DNA of 64,000 nt, taken from contig JAHHHR010000015.1 in the NCBI GenBank assembly GCA_019359245.1, positions 62,001 through 126,000 of the forward strand, in the 5' to 3' direction. The translations under genes and the position numbers were made by a program. A model generated the notes under the pieces. That model saw only the letters and a list, made by a program, of their open reading frames with translations, did not search any database and was not told the origin of the DNA. This DNA is from Nostoc desertorum CM1-VF14. Lineage in GTDB: Bacteria > Cyanobacteriota > Cyanobacteriia > Cyanobacteriales > Nostocaceae. This document shows, one piece after another, positions 55,543 through 64,000 of this stretch (position 1 is its first letter; every line of letters begins with the position of its first letter).

Positions 55543-55672
55543 AAAAAGCGCCTGGGAGTGTTGCCGTGTTTCCACCCCAAACGCTTTTTATTTTTAACTT
55601 GCTCCTCACACAATTAGATAGTATCACTACTTCAATCAAAAGGCGAGTATATTGAGTGACACTTTCAAAACT
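55543..55672. ncRNA. Candidate small structured RNA, tandem unit 1
   Basis: The stem AAAAAGCGCCTGGG (55543-55556) pairs with CCCAAACGCTTTTT (two mismatches) around the 18-base loop AGTGTTGCCGTGTTTCCA. It is followed by AACTTGCTCCTCACAC and, further on, GAGTATATTGAGTGACACTT. T-runs on both sides allow either strand to be the RNA. On the minus strand a TATACT box (55646-55651) lies upstream of the hairpin. Confidence 0.6.
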
Positions 55673-55711
55673 GCACCTACAATTCAATTTCTATATTTCT
55701 ATATATAAATT

Positions 55712-55832
55712 AAAAAATGCCTGGGAGTGTTGCCGTGTTTCCACCCCAGGCATTTTTTATTCTCAACTTGCTCCTCACACACAAATAAACATTATCACTA
55801 CTTCTATCAAATGGCAAGTATATTGAGTGAAA
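55712..55832. ncRNA. Candidate small structured RNA, tandem unit 2
   Basis: The stem AAAAAATGCCTGGG (55712-55725) pairs perfectly with CCCAGGCATTTTTT around the same loop AGTGTTGCCGTGTTTCCA. AACTTGCTCCTCACACAC and GGCAAGTATATTGAGTGA follow as in unit 1. Confidence 0.65.
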
Positions 55833-55845
55833 TTTTTGACAAATT

Positions 55846-55972
55846 AAAAAGCGCTTGGGAGTGTTGCCGTGTTTCCACCCCAGGCGCTTTTTACTTTTAA
55901 CTTGCTCCTCACACACGACTAAAACATATCATGAATTCAATCAAAAAGCAAGCAGATTATGTGACACTTTAT
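55846..55972. ncRNA. Candidate small structured RNA, tandem unit 3
   Basis: The stem AAAAAGCGCTTGGG (55846-55859) pairs with CCCAGGCGCTTTTT (one wobble), with the loop identical to the other units. Compared with unit 2 the stem pairs A-T/T-A become G-C/C-G on both sides, so pairing is kept. AACTTGCTCCTCACACAC and AAGCAAGCAGATTATGTGAC follow. Confidence 0.65.
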
Positions 55973-55998
55973 AAAGTGTACATCTTGCGGAGACTGAT

Positions 55999-57519
55999 TT
56001 AGTGTAAAAAATGACGTATACCAGTTAATACCATCACCAAACCCAGTTCGTTAGCAGCTTTAATTGAATCTTTATCACGTACACTTCCCCCTGGTTGGAC
56101 AATGGCTGTAATTCCTGCTGCTGCGGCTGTTTTCACAGAATCATCGAAGGGGAAGAATCCATCGCTGGCGAGAATTGCACCAATGGATTTTTCTCCAGCT
56201 TGTTCTAGGGCAATTTTAACCGAGCCGACGCGGTTCATTTGACCAGCACCTACTCCTAGTGTAGTGCGATCGCTAGTTACAACAATTGCATTAGATTTAA
56301 CGTGTTTGCAAACTTTCCAAGCAAATAATAATTCGGCTAATTCGCTGTCGGTGGGTTGACGTTCGGTGACTATTTGCCATTGACTAGTATCAGCAATGAT
56401 GTCATCGCTAGTTTGGACAAGAAAACCGCCTGCGATCGCTTTTACTGTATCTTTAGGGCCACTGCTCAAATCAGGTAGAGTCAAAACCCGCACGTTAGAT
56501 TTCTTGGCGAGGATTTCTTGAGCTTCTGCATCACAACTTGGTGCAACCACACATTCTAAAAATGTTTTAGTTAACTCGCTAGCCGTAGCCGCATCAATTG
56601 AACGGTTGAGTGCGACAATTCCACCAAAAGCAGAAGTAGAATCACCATTGAAAGCTTTCTGATACGCTTCTGAAATAGTGCTTCCCAATGCTGTACCACA
56701 AGGATTTGTATGTTTGATGATCGTTGCTGCTGGAGTATCGGTGAATTCAGCAATGATTCGGCGTGCAGCTTCTAAATCAACTAAGTTATTGTAACTAAGT
56801 TCTTTGCCTTGCAATTTTGTCGCGGCTGTCCATCCTGTGGGAGTAGTACCAGTTTGATACCAAGTGGCGGGTTGATGAGGGTTCTCGCCGTAACGCAGAG
56901 ATTGCAATTGTGTACCGCTAAGAGTGTACTGCTGTGCTTCTGCGAGGTAAGATGCGATCGCTTGATCGTAGCTAGCAGTGTGTGAAAATCCTTTTAATGC
57001 CGCCTTTTGCCGAAACTCTAGGGATGCTACCCCGTTATTTTGGCGCAATTCCTGTAAATACTCGTCATACTGGGCTGGATCGCATAATACAGCCAGATGG
57101 GCAAAGTTTTTCGATGATGCCCGTAGCATTGCTGGCCCACCAATATCGATTTGTTCAACGGCTTCAGCTAATGTTACCCCTGGTTTAGCGATCGTTTCCT
57201 CAAAAGGATAAAGATTCACCACCACTAAATCAATCGGGCGAATTTGGTTATTTTCTAAATCTGTAATATCTTGAGGAACATCTCGCCGGGCCAAAATCCC
57301 GCCATGAATTCGGGGATGTAGCGTTTTGACTCGACCACCTAAAATCTCTGGAGAACCTGTATAATCTGCAACTTTAGTAACTGGGAGTCCCGCATCTTTG
57401 AGGGCTTGGGCTGTTCCCCCACTGCTGATTAAATCAAAGTCAAATTCTTCAACCAAGCTACGGGCTAGGTCAATTAAACCAGTTTTGTTAGATACACTCA
57501 GCAGGGCTAGACGCGCCAT
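55999..57519 (-). CDS. purH: Bifunctional AICAR transformylase / IMP cyclohydrolase (PurH)
   Basis: A 506-residue enzyme for the last two steps of purine synthesis. The N-terminal IMP cyclohydrolase domain (1-195) has LALLSVSNKTGLIDLARSL, SSGGTAQALKDAGLPV, GRVKTLHPRIHGGIL and NLYPFEETI. The transformylase domain has LRYGENPHQPATWYQ, ELSYNNLVDLEAARR, KHTNPCGTALG, STSAFGGIVALN, KSNAIVV and ASDGFFPFDDS. Length is normal for the family. It stands alone, with the tandem RNA-like array at its 3' side. Confidence 0.98.
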   Translation of the reverse strand: MARLALLSVSNKTGLIDLARSLVEEFDFDLISSGGTAQALKDAGLPVTKVADYTGSPEILGGRVKTLHPRIHGGILARRDVPQDITDLENNQIRPIDLVVVNLYPFEETIAKPGVTLAEAVEQIDIGGPAMLRASSKNFAHLAVLCDPAQYDEYLQELRQNNGVASLEFRQKAALKGFSHTASYDQAIASYLAEAQQYTLSGTQLQSLRYGENPHQPATWYQTGTTPTGWTAATKLQGKELSYNNLVDLEAARRIIAEFTDTPAATIIKHTNPCGTALGSTISEAYQKAFNGDSTSAFGGIVALNRSIDAATASELTKTFLECVVAPSCDAEAQEILAKKSNVRVLTLPDLSSGPKDTVKAIAGGFLVQTSDDIIADTSQWQIVTERQPTDSELAELLFAWKVCKHVKSNAIVVTSDRTTLGVGAGQMNRVGSVKIALEQAGEKSIGAILASDGFFPFDDSVKTAAAAGITAIVQPGGSVRDKDSIKAANELGLVMVLTGIRHFLH

Positions 57520-57743
57520 TGATCAATTCCTTAAAATTAGGCTAGAAGCGAAGGATCTCAAGTTTTGCATAAGCCTTGGTTCACTTCAAGACCATGAGGA
57601 ATAATATTGACTCGTGTAATTTATATGCTTACATCCCCCATCAGCACTGTTGAAAATGCTGGAAATAAGGACTAAGTAGGCTTAATCTCTAATATTTGCG
57701 ATCGCCTAAACTAAAATTAAGCATCTTTTACCCACATAAATCT

Positions 57744-58319
57744 ATGGTTCAGTCTTCTAATCAACGCCTAACCCTAGAAGAATTTCTCCCGCTTCCGGAA
57801 GGAGATATTACATACGAGTTTGTTAACGGTGAAGCTGTACCCAAATATAAAGATAATGAAATCTCACCAAAATTTTTTCATGGCTTGACTACTGGTGCTT
57901 TATTTATACTATTGTCTACATGGGCACAAGCAAAAGGTCGGGTTGTGATTGAATGGGCAATTAAACTAACACGAAATCAACAAGATTGGATGCCTGTAGC
58001 CGATCTGACCTATATTTCTTATAACCGTCTTCCTGCTGATTGGCTATTAGACGAAGCTTGTCCTGTTGCACCTGAATTAGTCATCGAAATCATTTCGCCT
58101 GGTCAAACTTTTGGTGAAATTGCAGAAATTGCGACTGATTATCTGAAAGCTGGTGTTTCTCGTGTTTGGGTGGTTGATACAAAAGCTAGAACTGTAACTG
58201 TATTTGCACCATCTTCCTTGCCGATTACTTATCGATCTCATCAAATAATTACTGATGATTTGCTACCAGAATTGGAAATTACCCCTCATACAATCTTTCA
58301 ACGCGCCGGATTACCCTGA
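57744..58319 (+). CDS. Uma2-family (DUF820) protein
   Basis: A 191-residue protein with the nuclease-like core: RLTLEEFLPLPEGDITYEFV, IKLTRNQQDWMPVADLTYIS, CPVAPELVIEIISPGQTFGE and DYLKAGVSRVWVVDTKARTV. The residues expected for a PD-(D/E)XK site (Asp in PVADLTY, Glu in VIEI, and a Lys) appear kept. It is a different subgroup from the copy at 18739 and has no coiled-coil tail. I chose ATG 57744 rather than the longer frame. The biological role is unknown. Confidence 0.88.
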   Translation: MVQSSNQRLTLEEFLPLPEGDITYEFVNGEAVPKYKDNEISPKFFHGLTTGALFILLSTWAQAKGRVVIEWAIKLTRNQQDWMPVADLTYISYNRLPADWLLDEACPVAPELVIEIISPGQTFGEIAEIATDYLKAGVSRVWVVDTKARTVTVFAPSSLPITYRSHQIITDDLLPELEITPHTIFQRAGLP

Positions 58320-58541
58320 TGATGAAGCGTTGTCACAAATCCAATTAACAATTAGCTTTCGGATTATGGAAGCGATCGCTACTTTATGGCATCCAGTGAA
58401 TTGAATCTTCTGAACACCATTTTGCTGGAAGATGAAGCAGATAACAAATAGTTGATCCACGCTTAAAAATTACATAACGATGTCTACGACAAGCTATACC
58501 TACGCATAATTCATATTTTGACTTTAGCAACGCCAAAAAAT

Positions 58542-59582
58542 CTATTGTGGAAAAACCTGTACATCATTACCTTCTATAGATATATGCACTCGCGTACCTA
58601 CGGGTAACACCATATCTTTCAATGTCCGCGCATGGAGTTCTTTACCAGAGGGAGTTTGTAAACAATATTGGTACTCGCGCCCTAAAAACCGCCGAGTACG
58701 AACAACTACAGGCGCATCAGTACTAGGCTTTAAGATAAAATCTTCTTGGCGGATCATGATTTCGCCAGTATCTTCAGTGTAATTGGCTTTTAATTCAAAA
58801 CTACCAATTTCTGTTTCCCATAAATTACCTTGACGACGCGCAGGAAGGAAATTAGCCTGAGTAACAAATTCAGCGACGAATCTTGATGCTGGATGAGTAT
58901 AAATTTTTTCTGGTGTGCCTATTTGTTCTAAATATCCTTGGCGCATGACACCCACTATATCTGAAATAGCTAATGCTTCTTCTTGATCGTGGGTAACAAA
59001 AATTGCTGAAGTTCCCGCCGCTTTGAGAATGTCTCGTATTTCTTCTCGCAACCGTAACCTAACTTGAATATCAAGATTGCTCAAAGGTTCATCTAAAAGC
59101 ATGAGTTGGGGTTGAGGTGCTAAGGCGCGAGCGAGTGCAACCCGTTGCTGCTGTCCACCTGAAAGTTCGTAAGGGTAACGTTTTTCTAAGCCTTCAAGTC
59201 TCACCAAATTAATGACTTCGGCTATCCGTTTTTGGATTTGCTGTTTACTAAAGTTTTTCAAGCCAAAGGCCACATTTTCTGCCACATTTAGATGGGGAAA
59301 CAGTGCATAATCTTGAAAAACAACACCGATGTCGCGCTGTTCGGCTGGCATGCAAGTAGAATTATTGCAAACTACCTGTCCACCAATTTTAATTTCTCCT
59401 GCTTGCGATCGCTCAAAACCAGCAATCATTCGCAACAGCGTAGTTTTACCACAACCAGATGGGCCAAGCAATCCCAAGATATCTCCTTGTTGCAACGTCA
59501 AAGATACATTATCTACAGCAGGAAAGGTAGTTTCTGCAAACTGCTTGGTGACATTCTGTAAGTGGAGAATTACTTGTTGCAT
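58542..59582 (-). CDS. futC: Iron(III) ABC transporter ATP-binding protein (FutC/FbpC-like)
   Basis: A 346-residue ATPase energising ferric iron uptake. Walker A GPSGCGKTTLLRMIAG, Q-loop VVFQDYALFPHLNVAENVAF, signature LSGGQQQRVALARALA, Walker B LMLLDEPLSNLD and the switch His in VTHDQEEA are present. The C-terminal TOBE-like part spans from residue 240. It is last in a four-gene minus-strand cluster, 22 bp after the permease gene, so one operon is likely. Confidence 0.94.
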   Translation of the reverse strand: MQQVILHLQNVTKQFAETTFPAVDNVSLTLQQGDILGLLGPSGCGKTTLLRMIAGFERSQAGEIKIGGQVVCNNSTCMPAEQRDIGVVFQDYALFPHLNVAENVAFGLKNFSKQQIQKRIAEVINLVRLEGLEKRYPYELSGGQQQRVALARALAPQPQLMLLDEPLSNLDIQVRLRLREEIRDILKAAGTSAIFVTHDQEEALAISDIVGVMRQGYLEQIGTPEKIYTHPASRFVAEFVTQANFLPARRQGNLWETEIGSFELKANYTEDTGEIMIRQEDFILKPSTDAPVVVRTRRFLGREYQYCLQTPSGKELHARTLKDMVLPVGTRVHISIEGNDVQVFPQ

Positions 59583-59604
59583 AAGGTAGATAACACAAGA
59601 CTGG

Positions 59605-61221
59605 TTAGAACTTTGTTTGCACTTGCGGGTTACTTATGACTTTATCTTTTTTGACGTTCTCTTGAGATAGCACTAATAAAGTTGAACCCATAGAAACTAG
59701 TAACATAGCTAATGAAGCTGCCGCAGCATCGGCGAAATCTACATTTTCTGTAGCTTGCCAAATTTGCGTTGCTAATGTACGAAAGCCAATAGGCGCTAAC
59801 AGCATGGTGGCGGGTAGTTCTTTAATCGCTGTCAGAAATACCAGCACTGCACCACTCAACACACCTGATTGTACTAAAGGTAGGGTAACTTCTCTTAATG
59901 TTTGCCAAGCATTCCTACCCAAGCTACGGGCTGATTCTTCTAACTGGGGATTGACTTGTAAAAGCGAACTGCGGACTGTTCCCACTGATTGCGGTAAAAA
60001 TAAAACTAAATATGCAAATATCAGCATTGGGAGAGTTTGGTACAGTGCTGGCAAATAGTTGGCACCAAAAAATACCAAAGATAAGGCAACAACAATTCCG
60101 GGAACTCCAAAACCAATGTAAGAACAACGTTCAATTATGGCGGTGATTTTACTCGGAAATCTGACTGCTAAAATTGCTACTGGCAGGGCAAAGATGGTGA
60201 TAGCTAAAGCTGCCAGTCCAGCCGCGCTAATGGAGTTGATAATAGTGGGTAATAAGTTGGGGAAAGTGTAGCCAGTGTTAAGTCCACGAATTAGCCAAAA
60301 TAGGGTGATACCTACTGGCAAAACTACACCGAAGCTAGTAATTAGCAGACAAAAGCCCAAAGCAGGCCATTTCCAAATTCCCAACTTGACAATTTTCGGT
60401 GGACGTAGAGAAGCGGAACCACGACTATAATAAGCTGCACGCGATCGCATTCGATATTCCAACCACAAAATCAGCAACACCAATGTCACCAGCATCAAGG
60501 ATAAAGCTGCGGCTGAGTTCCGATTAAAGCTAGTTTTATATTGCAAAAATATTGCCCGTGTAAAGGCATCAAATTGCATCAGCGAAGGTGTACCAAAGTC
60601 CCGCAAAGCATACAGAGCTACTAATAATCCCCCAGCAATTAATGATGGTTTCAACTGTGGCAAAACTACTTTAAAAAAGGTTTCTCTACTGCCATAACCC
60701 AAACTGCGAGATGCTTCTTCTAATGATGGATCTATACCTTGTAATCCAGAACGCACACTCAGTAGCATATAAGGATAGGTAAACAAAGTAATTGCCAAAA
60801 CTGTCCCAGGAAAACCATAAATAGAAGGTAATTCTTCTACTCCTAATGGTTGAAGCAACAGTTGTAAAAAACTACCGCGTGGCGCAAAAGTTGCAATCAG
60901 CGCAAAACTGCCTACGTAGCTAGGAACCGCTAAGGGTAATGTTGTCGTCACTAACCAAAAACGTCTACCTGGTAAGTCTGTCCGTACAGTTAAAAATGCC
61001 AATGGTACGGCAATTAGTGTGGAAAATAACGTCACCGTTGCCGCCATCGCCGCACTATTGAAAAAAACCATGATATTGCGGGGACGAGAAATCAATTCTC
61101 GTAACTCTTCCCCGCCAATACCTGCGGTGCGAATCACTAAATATAGTAATGGCAGGGCAATGGCAACTGCCACTACCCCTGCCGCTAATGTGAGAAATAA
61201 TGGAGGGCGAACCGCTTTCAA
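59605..61221 (-). CDS. futB: Iron(III) ABC transporter permease (FutB-like)
   Basis: A 538-residue inner-membrane protein with two permease domains in one chain and about 12 helices. Each half has an EAA-type loop: EEASRSLGYGSRETFFKVVLP (split here as EEASRSLGYGSRETFF) in the first half and EESARSLGRNAWQTLREVTL in the second. This is the FbpB/ThiP type. It begins three bases after the stop of the binding-protein gene and precedes the ATPase gene. Confidence 0.94.
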   Translation of the reverse strand: MKAVRPPLFLTLAAGVVAVAIALPLLYLVIRTAGIGGEELRELISRPRNIMVFFNSAAMAATVTLFSTLIAVPLAFLTVRTDLPGRRFWLVTTTLPLAVPSYVGSFALIATFAPRGSFLQLLLQPLGVEELPSIYGFPGTVLAITLFTYPYMLLSVRSGLQGIDPSLEEASRSLGYGSRETFFKVVLPQLKPSLIAGGLLVALYALRDFGTPSLMQFDAFTRAIFLQYKTSFNRNSAAALSLMLVTLVLLILWLEYRMRSRAAYYSRGSASLRPPKIVKLGIWKWPALGFCLLITSFGVVLPVGITLFWLIRGLNTGYTFPNLLPTIINSISAAGLAALAITIFALPVAILAVRFPSKITAIIERCSYIGFGVPGIVVALSLVFFGANYLPALYQTLPMLIFAYLVLFLPQSVGTVRSSLLQVNPQLEESARSLGRNAWQTLREVTLPLVQSGVLSGAVLVFLTAIKELPATMLLAPIGFRTLATQIWQATENVDFADAAAASLAMLLVSMGSTLLVLSQENVKKDKVISNPQVQTKF

Positions 61222-61224
61222 CTG

Positions 61225-62235
61225 TTACAAAACTCCTGCCTGCTGTAGTAAATTCAAAGTTGCTGGCAAATCATCTAAGTCTGTTAGGTTAACATTGGGT
61301 GGATTAAGCTTACTGATTGGTATTTGTTTTGATGGCGCTGGGATTCCTTTTACTAAAGGATACTCATTAGTTTCTTTAGCAAAGTAATTTTGTGAATTCT
61401 GGTTGAGCAGATAACCGATTAAAGCCTCCACATCAGCTTTTTGATCTGTGGTATTCGTAATTGCTACTCCTGCCACGTTAATCATTGATCCTGCGTCTTT
61501 GCTTGTGTAATGGTGGGCAACAGGAAAGTTAGGATCATCTTTTTTGAAGCGATACAAGTAGTAATTATTCACTAAACCAAGATGAACTTCTCCGCGTCCC
61601 ACAGCTTCAAGGATCGCAGCGTTTTTACCGTAATCTTTGACACCATTAGCTTTCATCGCTTTGAGCCATTGGAGAGTTTTTTCGTTTCCATCTAATACTC
61701 GCATCGCGGTGATAAATGACTGAAATGAGCCGTTAGTTGGTGCCCAGCCGACTTTACCGCGCCATTTCGGTTCTGTTAATTGTGAAATTGATTTCGGTAG
61801 TTCCCCTTGCTTAACTAACTTGGTGTTGTAGTCAATTACACGAGCGCGTCCAGAGATTCCTAGCCAATGCCCTTTAGCAGAACGAAAGCGAGAATCAACC
61901 TTGTTTAGCAATTTCGAGGCAATCGGCTGTGTTACTTGTTTTTTCTCCAAAGTGCCTAAAGCACCAGCATCTTGAGCGAAAAACAAGTCTGCACGGCTAT
62001 TTTTGCCTTCTTCCAAAAGTGCGATCGCTAATTCAGCAGTATCGCCATAACGCACTTGAATATCCTTATTTAAATCTTTTTTTGCTTTCTCAATTAAGGG
62101 GCCAATTAGTTTCTCGTCTCTGCCTGAGTAAATCACGAGGGTTTTCGTTTGAGCATCTACAGCTACCCCAATTCCCCAACCGAGCGTTACAGCTAGAGCT
62201 AATGCTGAAACTTTCAACAATGTTAAACTTTTCAA
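61225..62235 (-). CDS. futA1: Fe(III)-binding periplasmic protein (FutA-like), secreted copy
   Basis: A 336-residue solute-binding protein with a Sec-type signal peptide (LLKVSALALAVTLGWGIGVA, cleavage probably after VDAQ). Family motifs: LVIYSGRDEKLIGPLIEKA, VRYGDTAELAIALLEEG, GKVGWAPTNGSFQSFITAMR and GLVNNYYLYR, the last with the paired tyrosines that bind iron. Directly upstream of the permease gene, so it is the natural partner. The paralogue follows upstream; the numbering A1/A2 is mine. Confidence 0.93.
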   Translation of the reverse strand: MKSLTLLKVSALALAVTLGWGIGVAVDAQTKTLVIYSGRDEKLIGPLIEKAKKDLNKDIQVRYGDTAELAIALLEEGKNSRADLFFAQDAGALGTLEKKQVTQPIASKLLNKVDSRFRSAKGHWLGISGRARVIDYNTKLVKQGELPKSISQLTEPKWRGKVGWAPTNGSFQSFITAMRVLDGNEKTLQWLKAMKANGVKDYGKNAAILEAVGRGEVHLGLVNNYYLYRFKKDDPNFPVAHHYTSKDAGSMINVAGVAITNTTDQKADVEALIGYLLNQNSQNYFAKETNEYPLVKGIPAPSKQIPISKLNPPNVNLTDLDDLPATLNLLQQAGVL

Positions 62236-62389
62236 TCTCTAATCCTCCACCTTAATACTTACCAGGAAGTTTTTGCAATAATTTTGGTATTCTCAACCTT
62301 TACCATTAACCTACGCTGATAAGCAAGAAAGTTTATCGAAAATTTAAATTTTTACTACTTTTGCTAGATGCATTCTAAACCTTCGTAGG

Positions 62390-63475
62390 CTATATGACTT
62401 GTACTTGCTGCATGAGTTTGAGTGTTGACTCTAAATCGCTAAGATTACTCAAGTCGATTTTTTGAGCTTCTTTTTTAATTTGTTGGAGAGATTTAAGTTT
62501 ACCTTTGGGCGCAACAGCCGAAGTTAGAGGATATTCATAAGTTTGATTAGCAAAGTAGTTTTGGGCATTTTCATTCAACATGAATTCGACAAACTTTTGA
62601 GCAATATTGGGATGTTTGGCGCTGTTAAGAATTGCGATACCTGCAACATTTACCAAGGAACCTACATCATTAGTGAAATGATGCTCCACTGGAACTTGAG
62701 GATTATCTTGTTTGACTCGTTCTAGATAATAATGATTGACAAATCCGACAGCAATTTCGCCGCGGGATAAGGCTTCCACGATCGCACTATTATTAGGATA
62801 AACTTTAGCATTGTTAGCTTTAATACCTTCTAACCATTGTCTAGCTTTGTCTTCTCCTTCTGCAACCCGCAAGGCGGTGACAAAAGATTGAAAGGAACCA
62901 TTTGTAGGGGCCCAGCCAATTTTACCTTTCCATTTCGGTTCAATAAAGCCAAAAATTGACGATGGTAATTCCCCTGCTTTCACTAGTTTAGTGTTGTAAT
63001 CTACTGTACGTACTCTTCCCGAAATACCTAGCCATTTCCCCTCTGGTGAACGGTAGGTACTATCTACCTGATTGAGAAGAGATGTTGGTAGTTGTACTGC
63101 TCTATTTGCTTTTTGCATAGCTCCAAGAGCGCTGGCATCTTGAGCAAAGAAGACATCTGCGGGACTATTTGCCCCTTCTTCCAAAATTGCTGATGCTAAC
63201 TCAGCAGTATCGCCATAGCGGACTTTTACCTTAGTATTAGTTTGTTGCTCAAATTGCTTGATAAGTCCGCCAACAAGTTTTTCGTTGCGCCCTGAGTAGA
63301 CTACTAGCTCTTTTTCTAATGCACCACTAGCAGCCGTAGTTGGTGTAGCCTGCCCTGATGGCGATTGGGCAGTATTGGTGGGAGTTTGATTAGCATTACA
63401 AGCGATCGCTAATCCCCCGCTAACAGTTGCTAGCCCCACTATATAAACAAACTTACGACGTTTCATAATTTTCAT
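62390..63475 (-). CDS. futA2: Fe(III)-binding protein (FutA-like), predicted lipoprotein copy
   Basis: A 361-residue paralogue of the binding protein at 61225. The N terminus has KRRKFVYIVGLATVSGG and a lipobox-like LAIAC, followed by a Thr/Gln/Pro-rich linker (to about residue 50). A Tat-like RRKF also precedes the helix. Motifs: LVVYSGRNEKLVGGLIKQ, VRYGDTAELASAILEEG, KIGWAPTNGSFQSFVTALR and GFVNHYYLER. The gene starts the cluster. ATG 63475 or 63466 is possible. Confidence 0.93.
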   Translation of the reverse strand: MKIMKRRKFVYIVGLATVSGGLAIACNANQTPTNTAQSPSGQATPTTAASGALEKELVVYSGRNEKLVGGLIKQFEQQTNTKVKVRYGDTAELASAILEEGANSPADVFFAQDASALGAMQKANRAVQLPTSLLNQVDSTYRSPEGKWLGISGRVRTVDYNTKLVKAGELPSSIFGFIEPKWKGKIGWAPTNGSFQSFVTALRVAEGEDKARQWLEGIKANNAKVYPNNSAIVEALSRGEIAVGFVNHYYLERVKQDNPQVPVEHHFTNDVGSLVNVAGIAILNSAKHPNIAQKFVEFMLNENAQNYFANQTYEYPLTSAVAPKGKLKSLQQIKKEAQKIDLSNLSDLESTLKLMQQVQVI

Positions 63476-64000
63476 CCACCAGAAATAAAACTATTACTCG
63501 GAATTATCAATAATTTTATTGATTAAATATTTCAATAACATCATAAACTGTTATTGCCACTCTGTTGTTAAACCACATTTCTTTTTGGCTATTAGCTTCT
63601 GTGAACTGAATCTTTACGGGCAAACAGCAAAGGCCATTGAAGTCAAAGTCATACCGCAAAATAGCTACAAACTTAAGTATAAAATAGTACTATTAAATTA
63701 AGCATTTTTTTCTTCTCTTTGCGTCCTTCCCTACGTTTGCGTAGTGTGGTTGCGCGTTGGCAGAAGCCTCTCGTAGAGAATGCGCTAGCCTGTGCTGCTT
63801 CAACGCTTTGCATCTATGTTAAAAAAATTGACCTTCTTATAATTTGAAAGGTTTCTATCGCTATTGAGCCACAAACAACATTGATCTTACTCCCGGTTTA
63901 CTGGTCATTTTAAATTTAGAACACGATAATAGTAACAACACCTTTTGGGTAGGAGTTGTGTGGACAACTTTCAGATTTTAGCTAAAACAATAAGTTGCCT
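63476..64000. other. Region upstream of the Fut cluster, no confident gene
   Basis: AT-rich sequence that should hold the Fut promoter. A frame ending near 63701 (LYGQTAKAIEVKVIPQNSYK) might be a gene remnant, but I cannot name it. Near 63725-63805 is a palindromic repeat cluster (GCCTCTCGTAGAGAATGCGC), of the family seen inside the tRNA nucleotidyltransferase gene. Confidence 0.5.

Noticed and set aside
55710..55916. 68-codon minus-strand frame through the tandem array
   Set aside because: It only reads across the RNA-like repeats; the units do not keep a common frame or start codon.
55543..55972. CRISPR array
   Set aside because: Three units of 120-170 bp with conserved spacer-like parts and large hairpins do not fit CRISPR repeat/spacer layout; no cas genes are present.
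63491..63535. Fur box upstream of the Fut cluster
   Set aside because: AATTATCAATAATTTTATTG is AT-rich and partly resembles GATAAT hexamers, but the match is too weak in such AT-rich DNA to call.
63519..63701. 60-codon plus-strand frame near the window end
   Set aside because: No start context and no known family; at most a gene remnant.

Overview
The window comes from a filamentous, probably heterocyst-forming cyanobacterium of the Nostoc/Anabaena group. The reasons are: phycobilisome and photosystem II genes (nblA, psbZ, psbM, psbK); typical cyanobacterial families (CemA/PxcA, Uma2, folate-biopterin transporter, cyanobacterial Kdp with a kdpG-like gene); very frequent HIP1 palindromes (GCGATCGC); and many Nostoc-type repeats (tandem heptamers, GTCATTAG elements, palindromes of the CTCTACGAGAGGC type). 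The genus-level call is inference.

Layout. 1-3.0 kb: 3' part of a kdp operon (kdpB, kdpG-like, kdpC) ending in a broken kdpD. 3.0-7.3 kb: carotenoid oxygenase, BT1-family transporter and a PEP-CTERM protein, all on the minus strand. 8.1-13.6 kb: anmK, a small conserved protein, a family 2 glycosyltransferase and a Ser/Thr kinase. 14-18 kb: nblA, a PP2C phosphatase, an ABC1/UbiB-like kinase and a small coiled-coil protein. 17.9-19.5 kb: gene debris and two Uma2 copies, one internally deleted. 19.5-26.4 kb: a DHH-CBS-CCA tRNA nucleotidyltransferase fusion, psbZ, ribH, tRNA-Gly(GCC), a membrane protein and a ProA-like protein whose catalytic cysteine is replaced. 27-32.9 kb: PhoD phosphatase, a USP protein, psbM, a ferredoxin, psbK and tgt. 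33-37.4 kb: cobS, a PPC-domain secreted protein, ComF, a GNAT protein, a VOC protein and miaE. 37.6-40.5 kb: CheR-PAS and a stand-alone CheB. 40.8-47.5 kb: a small membrane protein, pxcA, a TPR glycosyltransferase and a multi-PAS hybrid kinase. 48.3-58.3 kb: SLH/fasciclin envelope protein, a THUMP methyltransferase, a J-domain protein, a YbjN protein, a lipoate-ligase-like protein, an HD protein, purH and Uma2. 58.5-63.5 kb: a Fut iron(III) ABC transporter with two binding proteins.

Most genes are housekeeping, photosynthesis or nutrient functions (K+, Fe3+, phosphate, folate, cobalamin). The more unusual content is non-coding. A three-unit tandem array between purH and an HD-domain gene (55.54-55.97 kb) keeps a perfectly conserved loop while its stem changes in a compensatory way, so it looks like a structured small-RNA array. 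A family of short elements with the 20-bp terminal repeat GCTACGGTGTACACACAAGT sits in hairpin loops at three places, each time with the flanking loop re-appearing as its reverse complement. GTCATTAG-type repeats supply the stop codon and last residues of three genes. Other repeats are translated in frame inside a tRNA nucleotidyltransferase and a histidine kinase.

All calls rest on reading the sequence and recalled family knowledge; no database search was run. Starts were moved from the longest ORF where an ATG or ribosome binding site suggested it.
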